Shown here piece by piece: positions 51,157 through 59,726 of a stretch of DNA of 64,000 nt (position 1 is the stretch's first letter; every line of letters begins with the position of its first letter). This DNA comes from Halorhabdus utahensis DSM 12940. Lineage in GTDB: Archaea; Halobacteriota; Halobacteria; Halobacteriales; Haloarculaceae. The translations under genes and the position numbers were made by a program. The notes below the pieces were generated by a model, which had not been told where the DNA came from, made no database searches, and saw only the letters and a program-made list of their open reading frames with translations. The stretch is taken from assembly GCF_000023945.1 (NCBI RefSeq), contig NC_013158.1, positions 62,001 to 126,000 of the forward strand. The letters are read 5' to 3'.

Positions 51157-51849
51157 GTGTTCGATCTCCTCACTCTTCTTGCGCTCGCACTGCAGGGAGC
51201 GATTCTCGGACTCCTCGTCGTCGCCGTCCGCCGCCGGAACGTCGCGGCCGCGGTCAACACCGCGGCCGCGCTCGCGCTCGCTGTCCTCCCCATCGTTCTG
51301 CAAATCAGTTCCCGGCTGACGCTGGAGCAACCGCTCGCCTTCGATCCGCTGCTCGCGGTCTGGCTCGGCGTCGCCGGCTTCCTCCACTCGCTCGGCATGC
51401 TCGGGCTGTACGACTCGACGTGGTGGTGGGACCACCTCACGCACACCGTCTCGGCGGCGCTCGTGGCGGCACTTTTGTACGCCGCGTTGCTCGTTGCCTT
51501 TCCGACCGCTACCTGGCCAGGGGGCATCGGTGCGATGACGGTCGCGTTCACGTTCGTGATCGGCGTCTTCTGGGAGTTGATCGAACTCGTCGGCCGGGAC
51601 GTGGCTGACCAGCTGGACGTCGAACCGGTTCTCGTCCACTACGGCTGGGGAGACACGGCTTTGGATCTCGTCTTCGACGTGGTCGGCGCGGTCGGTGTCG
51701 TCGCTCTCGACGTGACGGTCTTCGTTTCGGTCGTCGAGCGGTTCCCGGCCGTGACCGAGGGGCTGCTCGTCGCGAGCGGGTGGCTCGTGGCCCTCGGATC
51801 GGTCGGCATGGCGCTGTTCGTCGGCGTCGGGGGATCGATACGGGAGTGA
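51157..51849 (+). CDS. DUF2238-like membrane protein
   Basis: 230 residues with about seven helices. YDSTWWWDHLTHTVSAALVA and FTFVIGVFWELIELVGRDVA, then GWGDTALDLVFDVVGAV resemble YjdF/DUF2238, whose D/H/E/D residues line the membrane core. No enzymatic activity is established for this family. It lies convergent with the ABC permease gene that ends at 51867. Confidence 0.75.
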   Translation: MFDLLTLLALALQGAILGLLVVAVRRRNVAAAVNTAAALALAVLPIVLQISSRLTLEQPLAFDPLLAVWLGVAGFLHSLGMLGLYDSTWWWDHLTHTVSAALVAALLYAALLVAFPTATWPGGIGAMTVAFTFVIGVFWELIELVGRDVADQLDVEPVLVHYGWGDTALDLVFDVVGAVGVVALDVTVFVSVVERFPAVTEGLLVASGWLVALGSVGMALFVGVGGSIRE

Positions 51850-51866
51850 ACCGTATCCCGAACGGC

Positions 51867-53537
51867 CTACGCCATCGTGTACCCGTCGAACCGGCGGACT
51901 GCATGCCGATAGGACACCACGGGGAGTATGACGGCCCCGACAAGCAGGACGGCCGAGAGAAAATAGAGTGTATCGGCGGAGACACTGAGACCGAACGGTA
52001 GCGCCCAGGAAACCAACCCCGCCGCCAGGTCCCGAACGCTCGATTCGTAGACGACCCCCGCGGCGGCCGCGGTAACGAACAGGTAGGCGCTGAACAGTAC
52101 GAACGCCCATCGGCTCGGCAGGACCGTCTTCATCGAGCGCGTGACGTTGACCGCCTCGAAGCGCGGGAAGGTCATCCCAACGCCGATCGAGAACGCGGCC
52201 GAGAGGACCATGACCACCGGGGTCGCGAGTACGAGCGCGAGTGCAGTTTCGGATTCGATCGGGCTCAATACGGCGAGGACGGCCGTCAGGACCGTCCCGA
52301 TCGGGATCGCAATGGCAAGGCCGGCGAGCAGGTGTGCGTGGACGAACGTCCGACCATCGACGCGGCTCAACAGCGTCGAGGTCAAGGCCGCGCCCTGATC
52401 GCCCAGCGGGTTCAACGTGAAGATGACACCCGCCGCCCAGGCGGCGACCACCACGGCCACGAACGGGAGATGGGGCGGAATTTCCCCGCTCTGGACGATA
52501 TCGGCCAGGAAGCCACCCATCATCAGCACCGGGAAGAACGCATACAGCAGCTTCAGCGGGGCTCGCACGGCCCGCCGCCAGGACAACGTTATCAGAGCGG
52601 CCGTTCGCGGCCCGAGGACACTCTCGATCCGGCGTTCGATGCCGGGGCTGGCTGCTTCCGTCGCGACCGGATCGGGTTCGGCGCCAGCGAGTGCCGGATC
52701 CGAGAACCAGTGGATCCCGGCCACGCGCGACCCCGCGATGGTTCCAGCGACCGTGAAGACGAGTGTGAACGCAACCGCGCCGCTGGCCTTCGCCAGGGAC
52801 CCCTCGACGCCGGGCGTCCCGAGGAACAGGAGGTCAGCGTACCAGGCCATCGGCGAGGCCTGCATCGGCTCGAACAGCGCGACCATGAGCTGATCGACGG
52901 TCCCCGTCGAGAGCGCCGCGAAGTAGCCCAGGAACACCATGACGAGGATGACACCCTTGTGCTGGGCGACGAACGGGAACCGCGAAGCGACGTGGCGGAC
53001 GGACAACCCGATCGGATAGCCGACCGTCACCGCGGTGAGCCCGGCGGCGAGGATCGCGACGGGAACGGTCACCACCGGCCAGAGGACGCCACTCCCGAGC
53101 GCCAGGCCGGCACCGAGTCCGACCGCAGGGCCGAGGACCCACAGGACGACGTACGTGAACTCGGCGACGTAGACGCCGGCCAGCGCCTCCCGCGTCGGGA
53201 CGACGGTCAGGATCCCCTCGGGTTGGGCGAGCGTCCCGCGCTGACCGACCGCTCGCACGGCGAAGATCACGGTGATGATCAACCAGAACAGCGCGAGGAT
53301 GCCGCCGGCGATCGGCGTCGAAAATGTGCCGATCCCGAACAGCGGTCCGCCTTCGGCAAGTGACGTTCCCATCCGGTAGCCGAGATAGCCACCGCCGAGC
53401 GTGCCGACGAGGACCAGCAGAACGTACATCACCAGTCCGATGATCGACGACGACCCGCTTCGCCAGTCCGTGTGTTTCCGGAGCATTCGGGTCACGTCGA
53501 TCCGGGCCAGTCGAACGCTGTGATCGAGTGCGCTCAT
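51867..53537 (-). CDS. ABC transporter permease
   Basis: 556 residues from the ATG MSALDHSVRLARIDVTRMLR; a GTG two codons upstream is possible. About twelve hydrophobic helices in two halves separated by a soluble linker (residues about 250-290). It belongs with ABC-2-type exporters of unknown substrate. Its start lies directly behind the stop of the ATPase gene, so the two are coupled. Confidence 0.85.
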   Translation of the reverse strand: MSALDHSVRLARIDVTRMLRKHTDWRSGSSSIIGLVMYVLLVLVGTLGGGYLGYRMGTSLAEGGPLFGIGTFSTPIAGGILALFWLIITVIFAVRAVGQRGTLAQPEGILTVVPTREALAGVYVAEFTYVVLWVLGPAVGLGAGLALGSGVLWPVVTVPVAILAAGLTAVTVGYPIGLSVRHVASRFPFVAQHKGVILVMVFLGYFAALSTGTVDQLMVALFEPMQASPMAWYADLLFLGTPGVEGSLAKASGAVAFTLVFTVAGTIAGSRVAGIHWFSDPALAGAEPDPVATEAASPGIERRIESVLGPRTAALITLSWRRAVRAPLKLLYAFFPVLMMGGFLADIVQSGEIPPHLPFVAVVVAAWAAGVIFTLNPLGDQGAALTSTLLSRVDGRTFVHAHLLAGLAIAIPIGTVLTAVLAVLSPIESETALALVLATPVVMVLSAAFSIGVGMTFPRFEAVNVTRSMKTVLPSRWAFVLFSAYLFVTAAAAGVVYESSVRDLAAGLVSWALPFGLSVSADTLYFLSAVLLVGAVILPVVSYRHAVRRFDGYTMA

Positions 53538-53539
53538 GG

Positions 53540-54397
53540 TCACGCACCGTCGGCCGCAGCCTCTGGTTCGGCACTCGCGTACTCCTCGGTATGATCCGCC
53601 GTCACTGCAAGGAAGACATCTTCGAGCGTGTCTCCAGTACCTTCCTCGGCCTGCTGTTTGAGAGCCGCGGGCGAGCCCTCCGCGACGAGCCGGCCGTCGT
53701 GGAGGACGCCGACCACGTCGGCGAGTTCCTCGACGACCGAAAGGATGTGCGTCGAGAGGAAGATCGTCGTCTCGCCCGCGGCGAGTTCGGCGATCAGGTC
53801 CTTGACGGTTCGGGCAGCCCGCGGGTCGAGACCGCTCGTCGGCTCGTCGAGGAGGAGCACTGACGGTTCGTGGAGGATCGCCCCGACGAGTCCGGTCTTC
53901 TGGCGCATTCCGGTCGAGTAGCCACTGATCCGGCGGTCGGCGGCCTCGGCGAGATCGAACCGGTCGAGATAGTCCGCGATGCGTTCGTCGGCCTCGTCAC
54001 CGGGAATGTCGTGCAGCGCGGCGACGTGCCGGAGGTACTCGCCGGCGGTCAACTCGTCGAACAGCGGCGGCTCCTCGGGGAGGTAGCCGACGTGCTCGAT
54101 AACGCCGTTTCGGTCAGTGATCGGAATGCCGGCGATTCGGGCCTCGCCGGAGGTTGGGCGTGTAAGCGTTGTTAGCATTCGCATCGTGGTAGTCTTGCCG
54201 GAACCGTTCGGCCCCAGGAACCCGTAGACGGTCCCGGGTTCGATGGCCAGATCGAGGTCCTGGACAGCAACGACGTCGCCGAAGTGCTTCGTCAGGTCGG
54301 TAGCCTCGATTGCGAATGTACTGTCGGTTTCGTTCACTTCAGTCCCACCCATGGACGAGCGTTCGGACGAGTGAGACATAGTGGTACTGGTTGTCAT
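53540..54397 (-). CDS. ABC transporter ATP-binding protein
   Basis: 285 residues from the ATG that overlaps the upstream stop (ATGA). Walker A is GPNGSGKT, the Q-loop region is EHVGYLPEEPPLFDEL, the signature is SGYSTGMRQKTGLV (a YSxGMxQ variant common in ABC-2 export ATPases), Walker B is SVLLLDEPTSGLDPRA, and the switch histidine is in FLSTHILSVVEEL. It powers the permease encoded next. Confidence 0.93.
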   Translation of the reverse strand: MTTSTTMSHSSERSSMGGTEVNETDSTFAIEATDLTKHFGDVVAVQDLDLAIEPGTVYGFLGPNGSGKTTTMRMLTTLTRPTSGEARIAGIPITDRNGVIEHVGYLPEEPPLFDELTAGEYLRHVAALHDIPGDEADERIADYLDRFDLAEAADRRISGYSTGMRQKTGLVGAILHEPSVLLLDEPTSGLDPRAARTVKDLIAELAAGETTIFLSTHILSVVEELADVVGVLHDGRLVAEGSPAALKQQAEEGTGDTLEDVFLAVTADHTEEYASAEPEAAADGA

Positions 54398-55044
54398 TCC
54401 CATGCCCCGGTGTAAAGCCGGTAGAGCGATTCCCGCATCCCACCGATCACGAGCCGATCGAGTCCCCTCGTGTACGCCGCGAGGCCGACGAAGAAGGCCG
54501 CGAAGACGAGTGCGTTCTCGATAGTCATCGCCGCGGGCATCTCTCCATCGAGTTCGACCACGACTGGAATCACATCTTCCAAGAACCCGATCGCGCCGTT
54601 CCAGGCCAGTAGCGCGATCGTCGCCCCAAGGATCAACAAGACGAGGTTGATCGTGTATTCACTGTCCGTCGGTCGCTTGCGGTCCAGGTATGCCTCGCGG
54701 TCCGCTCGTGATTCGAAGGTGAGTGGATTTGGTCGGAGCTGAGCATACACCTGGCTGCCAAGGGTCAGCAAGGCGATAGCCCAGAGGAACATGGCAACCA
54801 AAGTGGTGAATGGATCCGGAACCAGCGTCGGAACTGCCCCTTCCAACGCTTCGACCAACACTGGTGTCATCCGGTCAACGATGACGTAGAACACCCCGAC
54901 GCCGACTAGTGCTTCTACCGGGCCGTACTGTGGATACAGTAACTGAACGGGATGACGGGATTCGACCTTCCCACTCTCGGTGAGGTCATCCTGAGGTGAC
55001 CTCTCCGGGCTCTGGCTCGCCGGCTTTGTCTGTACGTTAGTCAT
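54394..55044 (-). CDS. Membrane protein, first gene of the ABC transporter unit
   Basis: 216 residues. After a soluble N-terminal part of about 40 residues there are hydrophobic helices at about 44-62, 78-100, 135-155 and 170-190. The end (RLVIGGMRESLYRLYTGAWE) reaches the ATPase start, so it is an operon member and might be an accessory subunit. Promoter features would lie in 55045-55110, which is AT-rich. No family is recognised. Confidence 0.7.
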   Translation of the reverse strand: MTNVQTKPASQSPERSPQDDLTESGKVESRHPVQLLYPQYGPVEALVGVGVFYVIVDRMTPVLVEALEGAVPTLVPDPFTTLVAMFLWAIALLTLGSQVYAQLRPNPLTFESRADREAYLDRKRPTDSEYTINLVLLILGATIALLAWNGAIGFLEDVIPVVVELDGEMPAAMTIENALVFAAFFVGLAAYTRGLDRLVIGGMRESLYRLYTGAWE

Positions 55045-55369
55045 CGAGACCTCGGAAAACGATGGAGTAAATGGGGTTCATAGAATGATCGATATACATA
55101 CGTATTCATAGAATATAATTCTATACTACAGTTCTCGATAGCAGTGCTGAGCGAGATAGTACCTGTGCTACGGCGCTCCCATCTTGATACAGCGAGGGAA
55201 TCCTGCCCTTCCCGTGAGTGACGAGTGTTCTGACCTAGTCAGAACCGAGGAACGAACAGGGCGGGAGGGAATCGCGTACGCTCTATACAGCAATCCACCG
55301 GCTATCCCACATTTGACTCCCCAGTGTTATTTCACTATATGAGTAACTTTTATACTTACTCAAATACAT

Positions 55370-56642
55370 ATGGATACTGTGGAGCTTCGACGTACTGCCG
55401 TCGTGAAACTTGACGTAGGTGACGATGCTCACCGCCTTCTCCAAGAGACGATAGAGCGCTTCAAACAGGCCGCTCAGATGGCTGCAGACGACGGATGGAA
55501 CGGCACTGAAGACGGCTATATCGTCACGTCGAAAACTGAACTCCACGACCGGACATACGACGCAGTACGCGAAGCGACCGACGAACTCAATGCTGACCTC
55601 GTCTGTGCCGCGCGGAATCGGGCCGCCGACGCACTCGATTCCTGTGTCGAGAAACGCAAAGACGGCGAGAATCCCTCGAAACCACAATTCACGTCGGATT
55701 CAGTCGTCTACAACCTGAACGCAATCACCTACTACGACGACTACGCCACGCTTGCCACTGTGGACGGCCGTATCGAAGCCGAGTATGTCCTCCCTGACGA
55801 AGACGTCCCACCGACGACATACTTCTGTGAAGAGTGGGAGAAACGCGAAGCGACGTTGCATCACCGTGACGGCGACTACTACCTCCACATCGCTGTCGTG
55901 AAAGAGACGGACACAGAGCCGGAAGATGCCGAGAACGGAACGGTTCTCGGCGTAGACTTGAATGTGGATGGACACCTTGACGTCACTTCGAGTGGCGCGT
56001 TCATCGGCAACGCCGACTACCTCAACCACAAACGCCGAGAATACGAAAAGCGGCGTGGGAAGATGCAACAGGCAGGAACGCGGTCGGCCCACTTGACGAT
56101 GAAATCGCTCGGTGGCCGATTCACCAACTGGAGCGAAGACTACCTGCATCGTGTTTCGAAGGCACTGGTGCAGGAAGCGCTCGCCCACGACTGTACGCAC
56201 ATCGCGTTCGAGAAGCTGAAACATATCCGCAAACGTATCTCGAACGCGTCAAAGTTCCAGCAGTGGGCGTTTCGCCGTATCCAGGAGTACACCGAGTACA
56301 AAGCCGCCGAGTACGGGATTGCGGTCGAGAAGATCGCGCCACAGTACACCAGTCAACGGTGCAGTCACGTTGACTGTAGCTTCACGCACGACGACAACAG
56401 AGACGGCGACGAGTTCGAATGTCTGAAATGTGGGCGCGAGTACCACGCCGACTACAACGCCGTCGCCAGAAATCGAAGATTTCTGGCTGCCCGTCAGACG
56501 TAGTCTGACGACCGCGAAGAACATCGCTCGGAAACTACTCCAGAACTGGCACAAGTCTGGGTCTGGAGGGGTAACCAGTCATCTTGCCCTGAAGTCGGGG
56601 ACGTTAAACGTGAACGGCATTTACACGCCTACCACCATTTAG
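55370..56642 (+). pseudogene. tnpB: TnpB broken by a 52-bp insertion
   Basis: The first 377 residues form a normal TnpB: RuvC-I LGVDLNVDGHLDV, RuvC-II IAFEKLKHI (Glu present), zinc ribbon CSHVDC...CLKCG, and RuvC-III REYHADYNA. Then the frame runs into a hairpin insertion (56462-56513) and stops at 56503. When these 52 bases are removed the frame continues as NAAKNIARKLLQNWHKSGSG and on to TLNVNGIYTPTTI with a TAG at 56640-56642, exactly as in intact relatives. The three catalytic acids are retained in the truncated form, so activity is not excluded, but the usual C-terminal tail is lost. Confidence 0.8.
56462..56513. repeat. 52-bp double-hairpin insertion in tnpB
   Basis: It contains GCCAGAAATC-GAA-GATTTCTGGC (10-bp arms, 56465-56487), a TGC linker, then CGTCAGAC-GTA-GTCTGACG (8-bp arms, 56492-56510). 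Limits are inferred from the coding frame, because the interrupted codons become contiguous when it is removed; a target duplication of a few bases cannot be excluded. The plan, hairpin-GAA, linker, hairpin-GTA, then GAC, matches the inner part of the structure at 14143-14186. Confidence 0.7.
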
Positions 56643-56669
56643 TGGTCAGAACGGGAGTCCACCGACAAG

Positions 56670-56689
56670 CTCCGCCCTTCAGGGCGGAG
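56670..56689. repeat. Terminal hairpin of the second tnpB element
   Basis: CTCCGCCCTTCAGGGCGGAG is an 8-bp perfect hairpin with a TTCA loop, of the type found at the right end of many haloarchaeal IS1341-type elements. Confidence 0.65.
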
Positions 56690-56751
56690 AAGGTGACGCC
56701 ACTGCTCTGGCGAAATCCAGCTACTGCGGAGATCTGATTCGTTGGACCTCG

Positions 56752-57408
56752 TTACACGTCACTCGGATCTTCCTCAAGGCGCTCATACAGGTAGTAGGAG
56801 TACACCACCGTGATGCTGGCCGTCACCAGCACCGGGACGATCAGGAAATAGATTGCGTACTCCCCGAATAGCAGTCCCACGAGTGCCACCGCCGCGGTAA
56901 GTTTGAAGAGCGTCGCCCCGAGGGCGTTCGTCTGCTCCCAGACCTCGGGACTACTCATCGTCCACGGGGTACGAATGCCGACGAACCAGTTGCGTTCCAC
57001 GTGGTCGAGGAGGACACCGACGAGATAGAAGAGAATGGCCACAGCTGCCAGTAGCAACAACACAAAGTCGAACTCGTAGCCGAGGTTGAACGCGACGATG
57101 CCGCCGTGGACGATCGCCATGAACGCCGTGAAGCCGACGACGAACCAGTCGTAAATCGGGCGGAATTCGGCGATGTTCTCGCCGAGCGGATCGATACGGG
57201 GAATGACAGCGAACATACCGAGGAGGGCTGCCGTCAGTATTGGAATGAGGGCGAGGGCGACTGGCTTCGACATCGTGTCGTCGGGCACACCAGCGGCGTT
57301 CCAGTGCGTCGCCATCTGTTCGGGGAGATCCGGCGCGGCGAGGACACTGACGACACCCGAGGCGACGACCAGACCAGCCGCCAGAGCGAACCGATGTGTC
57401 GATTTCAT
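56752..57408 (-). CDS. SdpI-family membrane protein (DUF1648 domain)
   Basis: 218 residues from MKSTHRFALAAGLVVASGVV. The first half has LPEQMATHWNAAGVPDDTMS, the DUF1648 signature. VERNWFVGIRTPWTMSSPEV is the SdpI motif. Six to seven membrane helices. SdpI of Bacillus is an immunity protein; archaeal members have no known toxin partner, and I see no candidate here. Confidence 0.88.
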   Translation of the reverse strand: MKSTHRFALAAGLVVASGVVSVLAAPDLPEQMATHWNAAGVPDDTMSKPVALALIPILTAALLGMFAVIPRIDPLGENIAEFRPIYDWFVVGFTAFMAIVHGGIVAFNLGYEFDFVLLLLAAVAILFYLVGVLLDHVERNWFVGIRTPWTMSSPEVWEQTNALGATLFKLTAAVALVGLLFGEYAIYFLIVPVLVTASITVVYSYYLYERLEEDPSDV

Positions 57409-57540
57409 GTCGGATAGTACGGGTTTCAGCGTCATAAATGAGTCCGTCTATCAATTCGTCAAATATTGAGTGAATTGCGATAACCCCGTTACTCTGTACC
57501 TATCACTTCGTCCTCTCGCCAGATGGCAAACAATCAGTGA

Positions 57541-57685
57541 TCGATTCGCGCTGTGCATCCCGTAGCGTCATGAGAATAGCTGAAAATTCTGACTGATATC
57601 CATCAATCAGACGGTCGATTTCGGCTAGCTCACGCCCTGAAAGGGAATCCGTTCGCCCATCGAACGAGCCCCCTCAGCGCCCGTG
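57541..57685. repeat. Diverged direct repeat A with tRNA-Arg 3' fragment
   Basis: About 145 bp similar to 59099-59247. The right end carries CACGCCCTGAAAGGGAATCC, GTTCG and, after about 15 bases, CCCTCAGCGCCCGT, the last 14 bases of the tRNA-Arg att core. The rest is about 70 per cent alike by eye. Its right flank (GGCAGAATTTCAC) resembles the reverse complement of the flank at the other copies. Confidence 0.7.
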
Positions 57686-57910
57686 GCAGAATTTCACCGT
57701 TCTAATCCCCCGACAGCGGCAGGGTGACTACCGTAACGAATCCAAAGTGCGTGCTTTCGTTCGTTGATCGAACGAACGCAGCTGTCACGGGCAGACGGCG
57801 CGAAGCGCCGTCGACGCCGAGGTCCCCTCACTGTATCAAGATGGGGCCTTACTCTCGCATATATGTGATCCATCCAAACCTATAATAGAGTCAAGAGACT
57901 ACTATCGGAT
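57686..57910. other. Intergenic region with two short palindromes
   Basis: No gene is visible. CGTTCGTTGATCGAACGAAC plus a final G lies near 57758 and a perfect 8-bp hairpin GACGGCGC-GAA-GCGCCGTC at 57794-57812, preceded by CACGGGCA as in the cloverleaf structure at 14162. Promoter of the cassette genes must lie in 57850-57905, which is AT-rich. Confidence 0.45.
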
Positions 57911-58468
57911 ATGACAGACCAGGGTCTCGAATCGTGGACGAAGGACTTGACGGCCCGCGAACGCGTCAGGGAGATCGCAACGACGCTCACCGAACCGCGA
58001 TCAGTCGAATGGGTGCGTGACCAGGCGCAGGTCTCCGCCTGGCAGACCGCCAAAGACGAGTTGGAGATGCTCGTCGAATTCGGGCAAGTCCACGCGATCG
58101 ACGGTGACGACGGGAACACGAAGTACGCGCCGAACTACCAGCAACGCTACTTTGAGGAAGTGACCGAGTTGATCAACAGACACACGCGTGAGGAACTGCG
58201 CGAAGAGATTGCCACGATTCAAGAGACCATCGACGAGTGGAAGCGTGAATTCGACGTCGAATCCCGCGACGAACTCGAATCGACGCTAGCCGACAACGAG
58301 CTTACCAGTGAAGCTGTCCGGGATCGCAACAGCGTGCTCCGGCAGTGGGAGCGCCACGAGGACAACAAACGGCTCATCAAGCACGCCCTCGAACTCTACG
58401 ACGATGCCAGGTCACTCTATCCCGGAGAGAACGCGTCTTCGAGTTCCTCAGTCTCACTCACACAGTAG
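57911..58468 (+). CDS. HTH-domain protein of a repeat-flanked cassette (DUF7342-like)
   Basis: 185 residues. TARERVREIATTLTEPRSVE and VRDQAQVSAWQTAKDELEML form a winged helix, followed by a long coiled-coil segment (REELREEIATIQETIDEWKR) and a second one (RDRNSVLRQWERHEDNKRLI). The tail is serine-rich. I associate it with DUF7342, a haloarchaeal family usually found in pairs with another small gene. The next gene starts five bases after its stop. Confidence 0.75.
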   Translation: MTDQGLESWTKDLTARERVREIATTLTEPRSVEWVRDQAQVSAWQTAKDELEMLVEFGQVHAIDGDDGNTKYAPNYQQRYFEEVTELINRHTREELREEIATIQETIDEWKREFDVESRDELESTLADNELTSEAVRDRNSVLRQWERHEDNKRLIKHALELYDDARSLYPGENASSSSSVSLTQ

Positions 58469-58473
58469 TCCCG

Positions 58474-58980
58474 ATGATTTTCCTCGCCAATCGCGCGAAC
58501 CTCGATACACGGACGCTCCTCACGCGACTCCACAACAAACTTCAGACCCAGGTCACTGACGAGACATCGCCGATTGAACAGGTCTGGTATCACACCTCAC
58601 AAGGGAACAAAGTCGGCGTCCGGGCGACGATCACTCCCAGCGTGTTCCTCGGAACGTCCTACCCTGTCGAGGAAGCTGAGCTCCAGGTCTCGTTCGATTT
58701 TCCCGCGGACGCCGCCTACGATTATTATTCCATTCAGTGGGTCGAGTCAGCGCGTGACCTCATGATCGGATGGCACCAGGACGAAACCCACATGGATCTC
58801 GGAGAGTGTCATTTCCAGATCGATTACCAAGGGGAGACAGTACAACGAGAGTCTGCGGCATTTCTCGATGTCCATCCGCTCAATGTATTCGATCGACGAA
58901 TCGATGATCTCGTGGACGTCCTTGATGTGATCGACTGGGATGATGACATCCCAAGCGTCTCGAAGGAAAACGTTCAGTGA
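58474..58980 (+). CDS. Unknown protein paired with the HTH protein
   Basis: 168 residues from MIFLANRANLDTRTLLTRLH. The middle is strand-rich (WYHTSQGNKVGVRATITPSV, ELQVSFDFPADAAYDYYSIQ) and the C-terminal part has RESAAFLDVHPLNVFDRRID. No membrane segment and no catalytic motif I recognise. The tight coupling to an HTH gene and the flanking repeats suggest an addiction or defence type of unit, but nothing in the sequence proves it. Confidence 0.7.
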   Translation: MIFLANRANLDTRTLLTRLHNKLQTQVTDETSPIEQVWYHTSQGNKVGVRATITPSVFLGTSYPVEEAELQVSFDFPADAAYDYYSIQWVESARDLMIGWHQDETHMDLGECHFQIDYQGETVQRESAAFLDVHPLNVFDRRIDDLVDVLDVIDWDDDIPSVSKENVQ

Positions 58981-59098
58981 GACAGCCTCTCCTCACGAAT
59001 CGGGTTCTCTCTCATATGCTCGTAGTGCTTGACGAAGGCACGAAGGTCTTGCCGGACACGGTGAAACAGCCCCTGTCGAGGGATTGATACAACCGCTC

Positions 59099-59247
59099 GT
59101 GATGAATGCGCGCCGTGTATCTCGCAGCTTCTTGAAAATAGATACTATTTCTGACCGATTTTCGCCACTCAGACGGCAGATTTCGGACGTCTCACGCCCT
59201 GAAAGGGAATCCGTTCGTCGATCGAACGAGCCCCCTCAGCGCCCGTG
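59099..59247. repeat. Diverged direct repeat B with tRNA-Arg 3' fragment
   Basis: Similar to repeat A. It ends CACGCCCTGAAAGGGAATCC, GTTCG...CCCTCAGCGCCCGT (tRNA-like part 59233-59246), and its right flank GAATTCTGCGGGAACGACAG continues like the flank of the att site at 45300. The 5' part of a tRNA is absent. The stretch 58981-59098 holds nothing recognisable. Confidence 0.75.
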
Positions 59248-59342
59248 AATTCTGCGGGAACGACAGTGAGCGTTGAGGAGCGTCGAATACAACTGGTGGT
59301 CTGGTCTCGTCTACGCTGGCTTTCTGTGGCGCTCGACCGTGC

Positions 59343-59606
59343 TCAGGTGTCGGCAAGTTGAATCGCCCGGGCAATGACGTACATGAGGACGACGGCCGTC
59401 CCGACGGCGAGGACGAGTTGAACGAAGAGGACGAAAAACACGCTGAGGATCGTGCTACCGAAGATCAGTCTGATCAGGAGATAGGGGAGCAATGCGAGGC
59501 TCCCGAACAGGATGATCAGGCCCACGAGAGGGATCGCTTCGTCCCAGATCTGATGGAGGTCCAGTTCGCCGTCGTCCTTGTCTACAAACGGGGGAGATGC
59601 TGACAT
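59343..59606 (-). CDS. Small two-helix membrane protein (paralogue of 45709-45972)
   Basis: 87 residues from MSASPPFVDKDDGELDLHQI. Two hydrophobic segments (LVGLIILFGSLALLPYLLIR and VFFVLFVQLVLAVGTAVVLM) follow an acidic cytoplasmic start. The frame upstream to 59657 has no better start. It is about 60-65 per cent identical by eye to the copy at 45709. Unknown function. Confidence 0.7.
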   Translation of the reverse strand: MSASPPFVDKDDGELDLHQIWDEAIPLVGLIILFGSLALLPYLLIRLIFGSTILSVFFVLFVQLVLAVGTAVVLMYVIARAIQLADT

Positions 59607-59726
59607 CGTCTGTACCTCCCGACCCACTAACCTAAAGCTTCGGTGGCCGACGTCCATGTGTGGTACTTACACCCGCTGTCGCGTCGATTGGGAACGTTTT
59701 AGCCGCCCATGGCCCGCTAGTCGCCA

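Larger units (their letters stand above)
55204..56689. mobile_element. Second IS200/IS605-family tnpB element (broken tnpB)
   Basis: The left side has a structured sequence (stem CCTGCCC/GGGCGGG at about 55202-55265 with the hairpin GTTCTGAC-CTA-GTCAGAAC at 55227-55245). The right side ends with the 20-base hairpin at 56670-56689. Between them lies one tnpB only. The left limit is tentative: I set it by structure and the loss of neighbour-gene sequence. Confidence 0.55.

Noticed and set aside
52332-53363. 343-residue plus-strand frame
   Set aside because: Antisense of the ABC permease; rich in Arg/Gly/Asp as expected for a shadow.
55202-55265. Third full copy of the cloverleaf at the left end of the second tnpB element
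   Set aside because: It has an outer stem and one hairpin, but lacks GTGAACAG after the outer arm and the GGCAGTC linker in the right order; similarity is not convincing.
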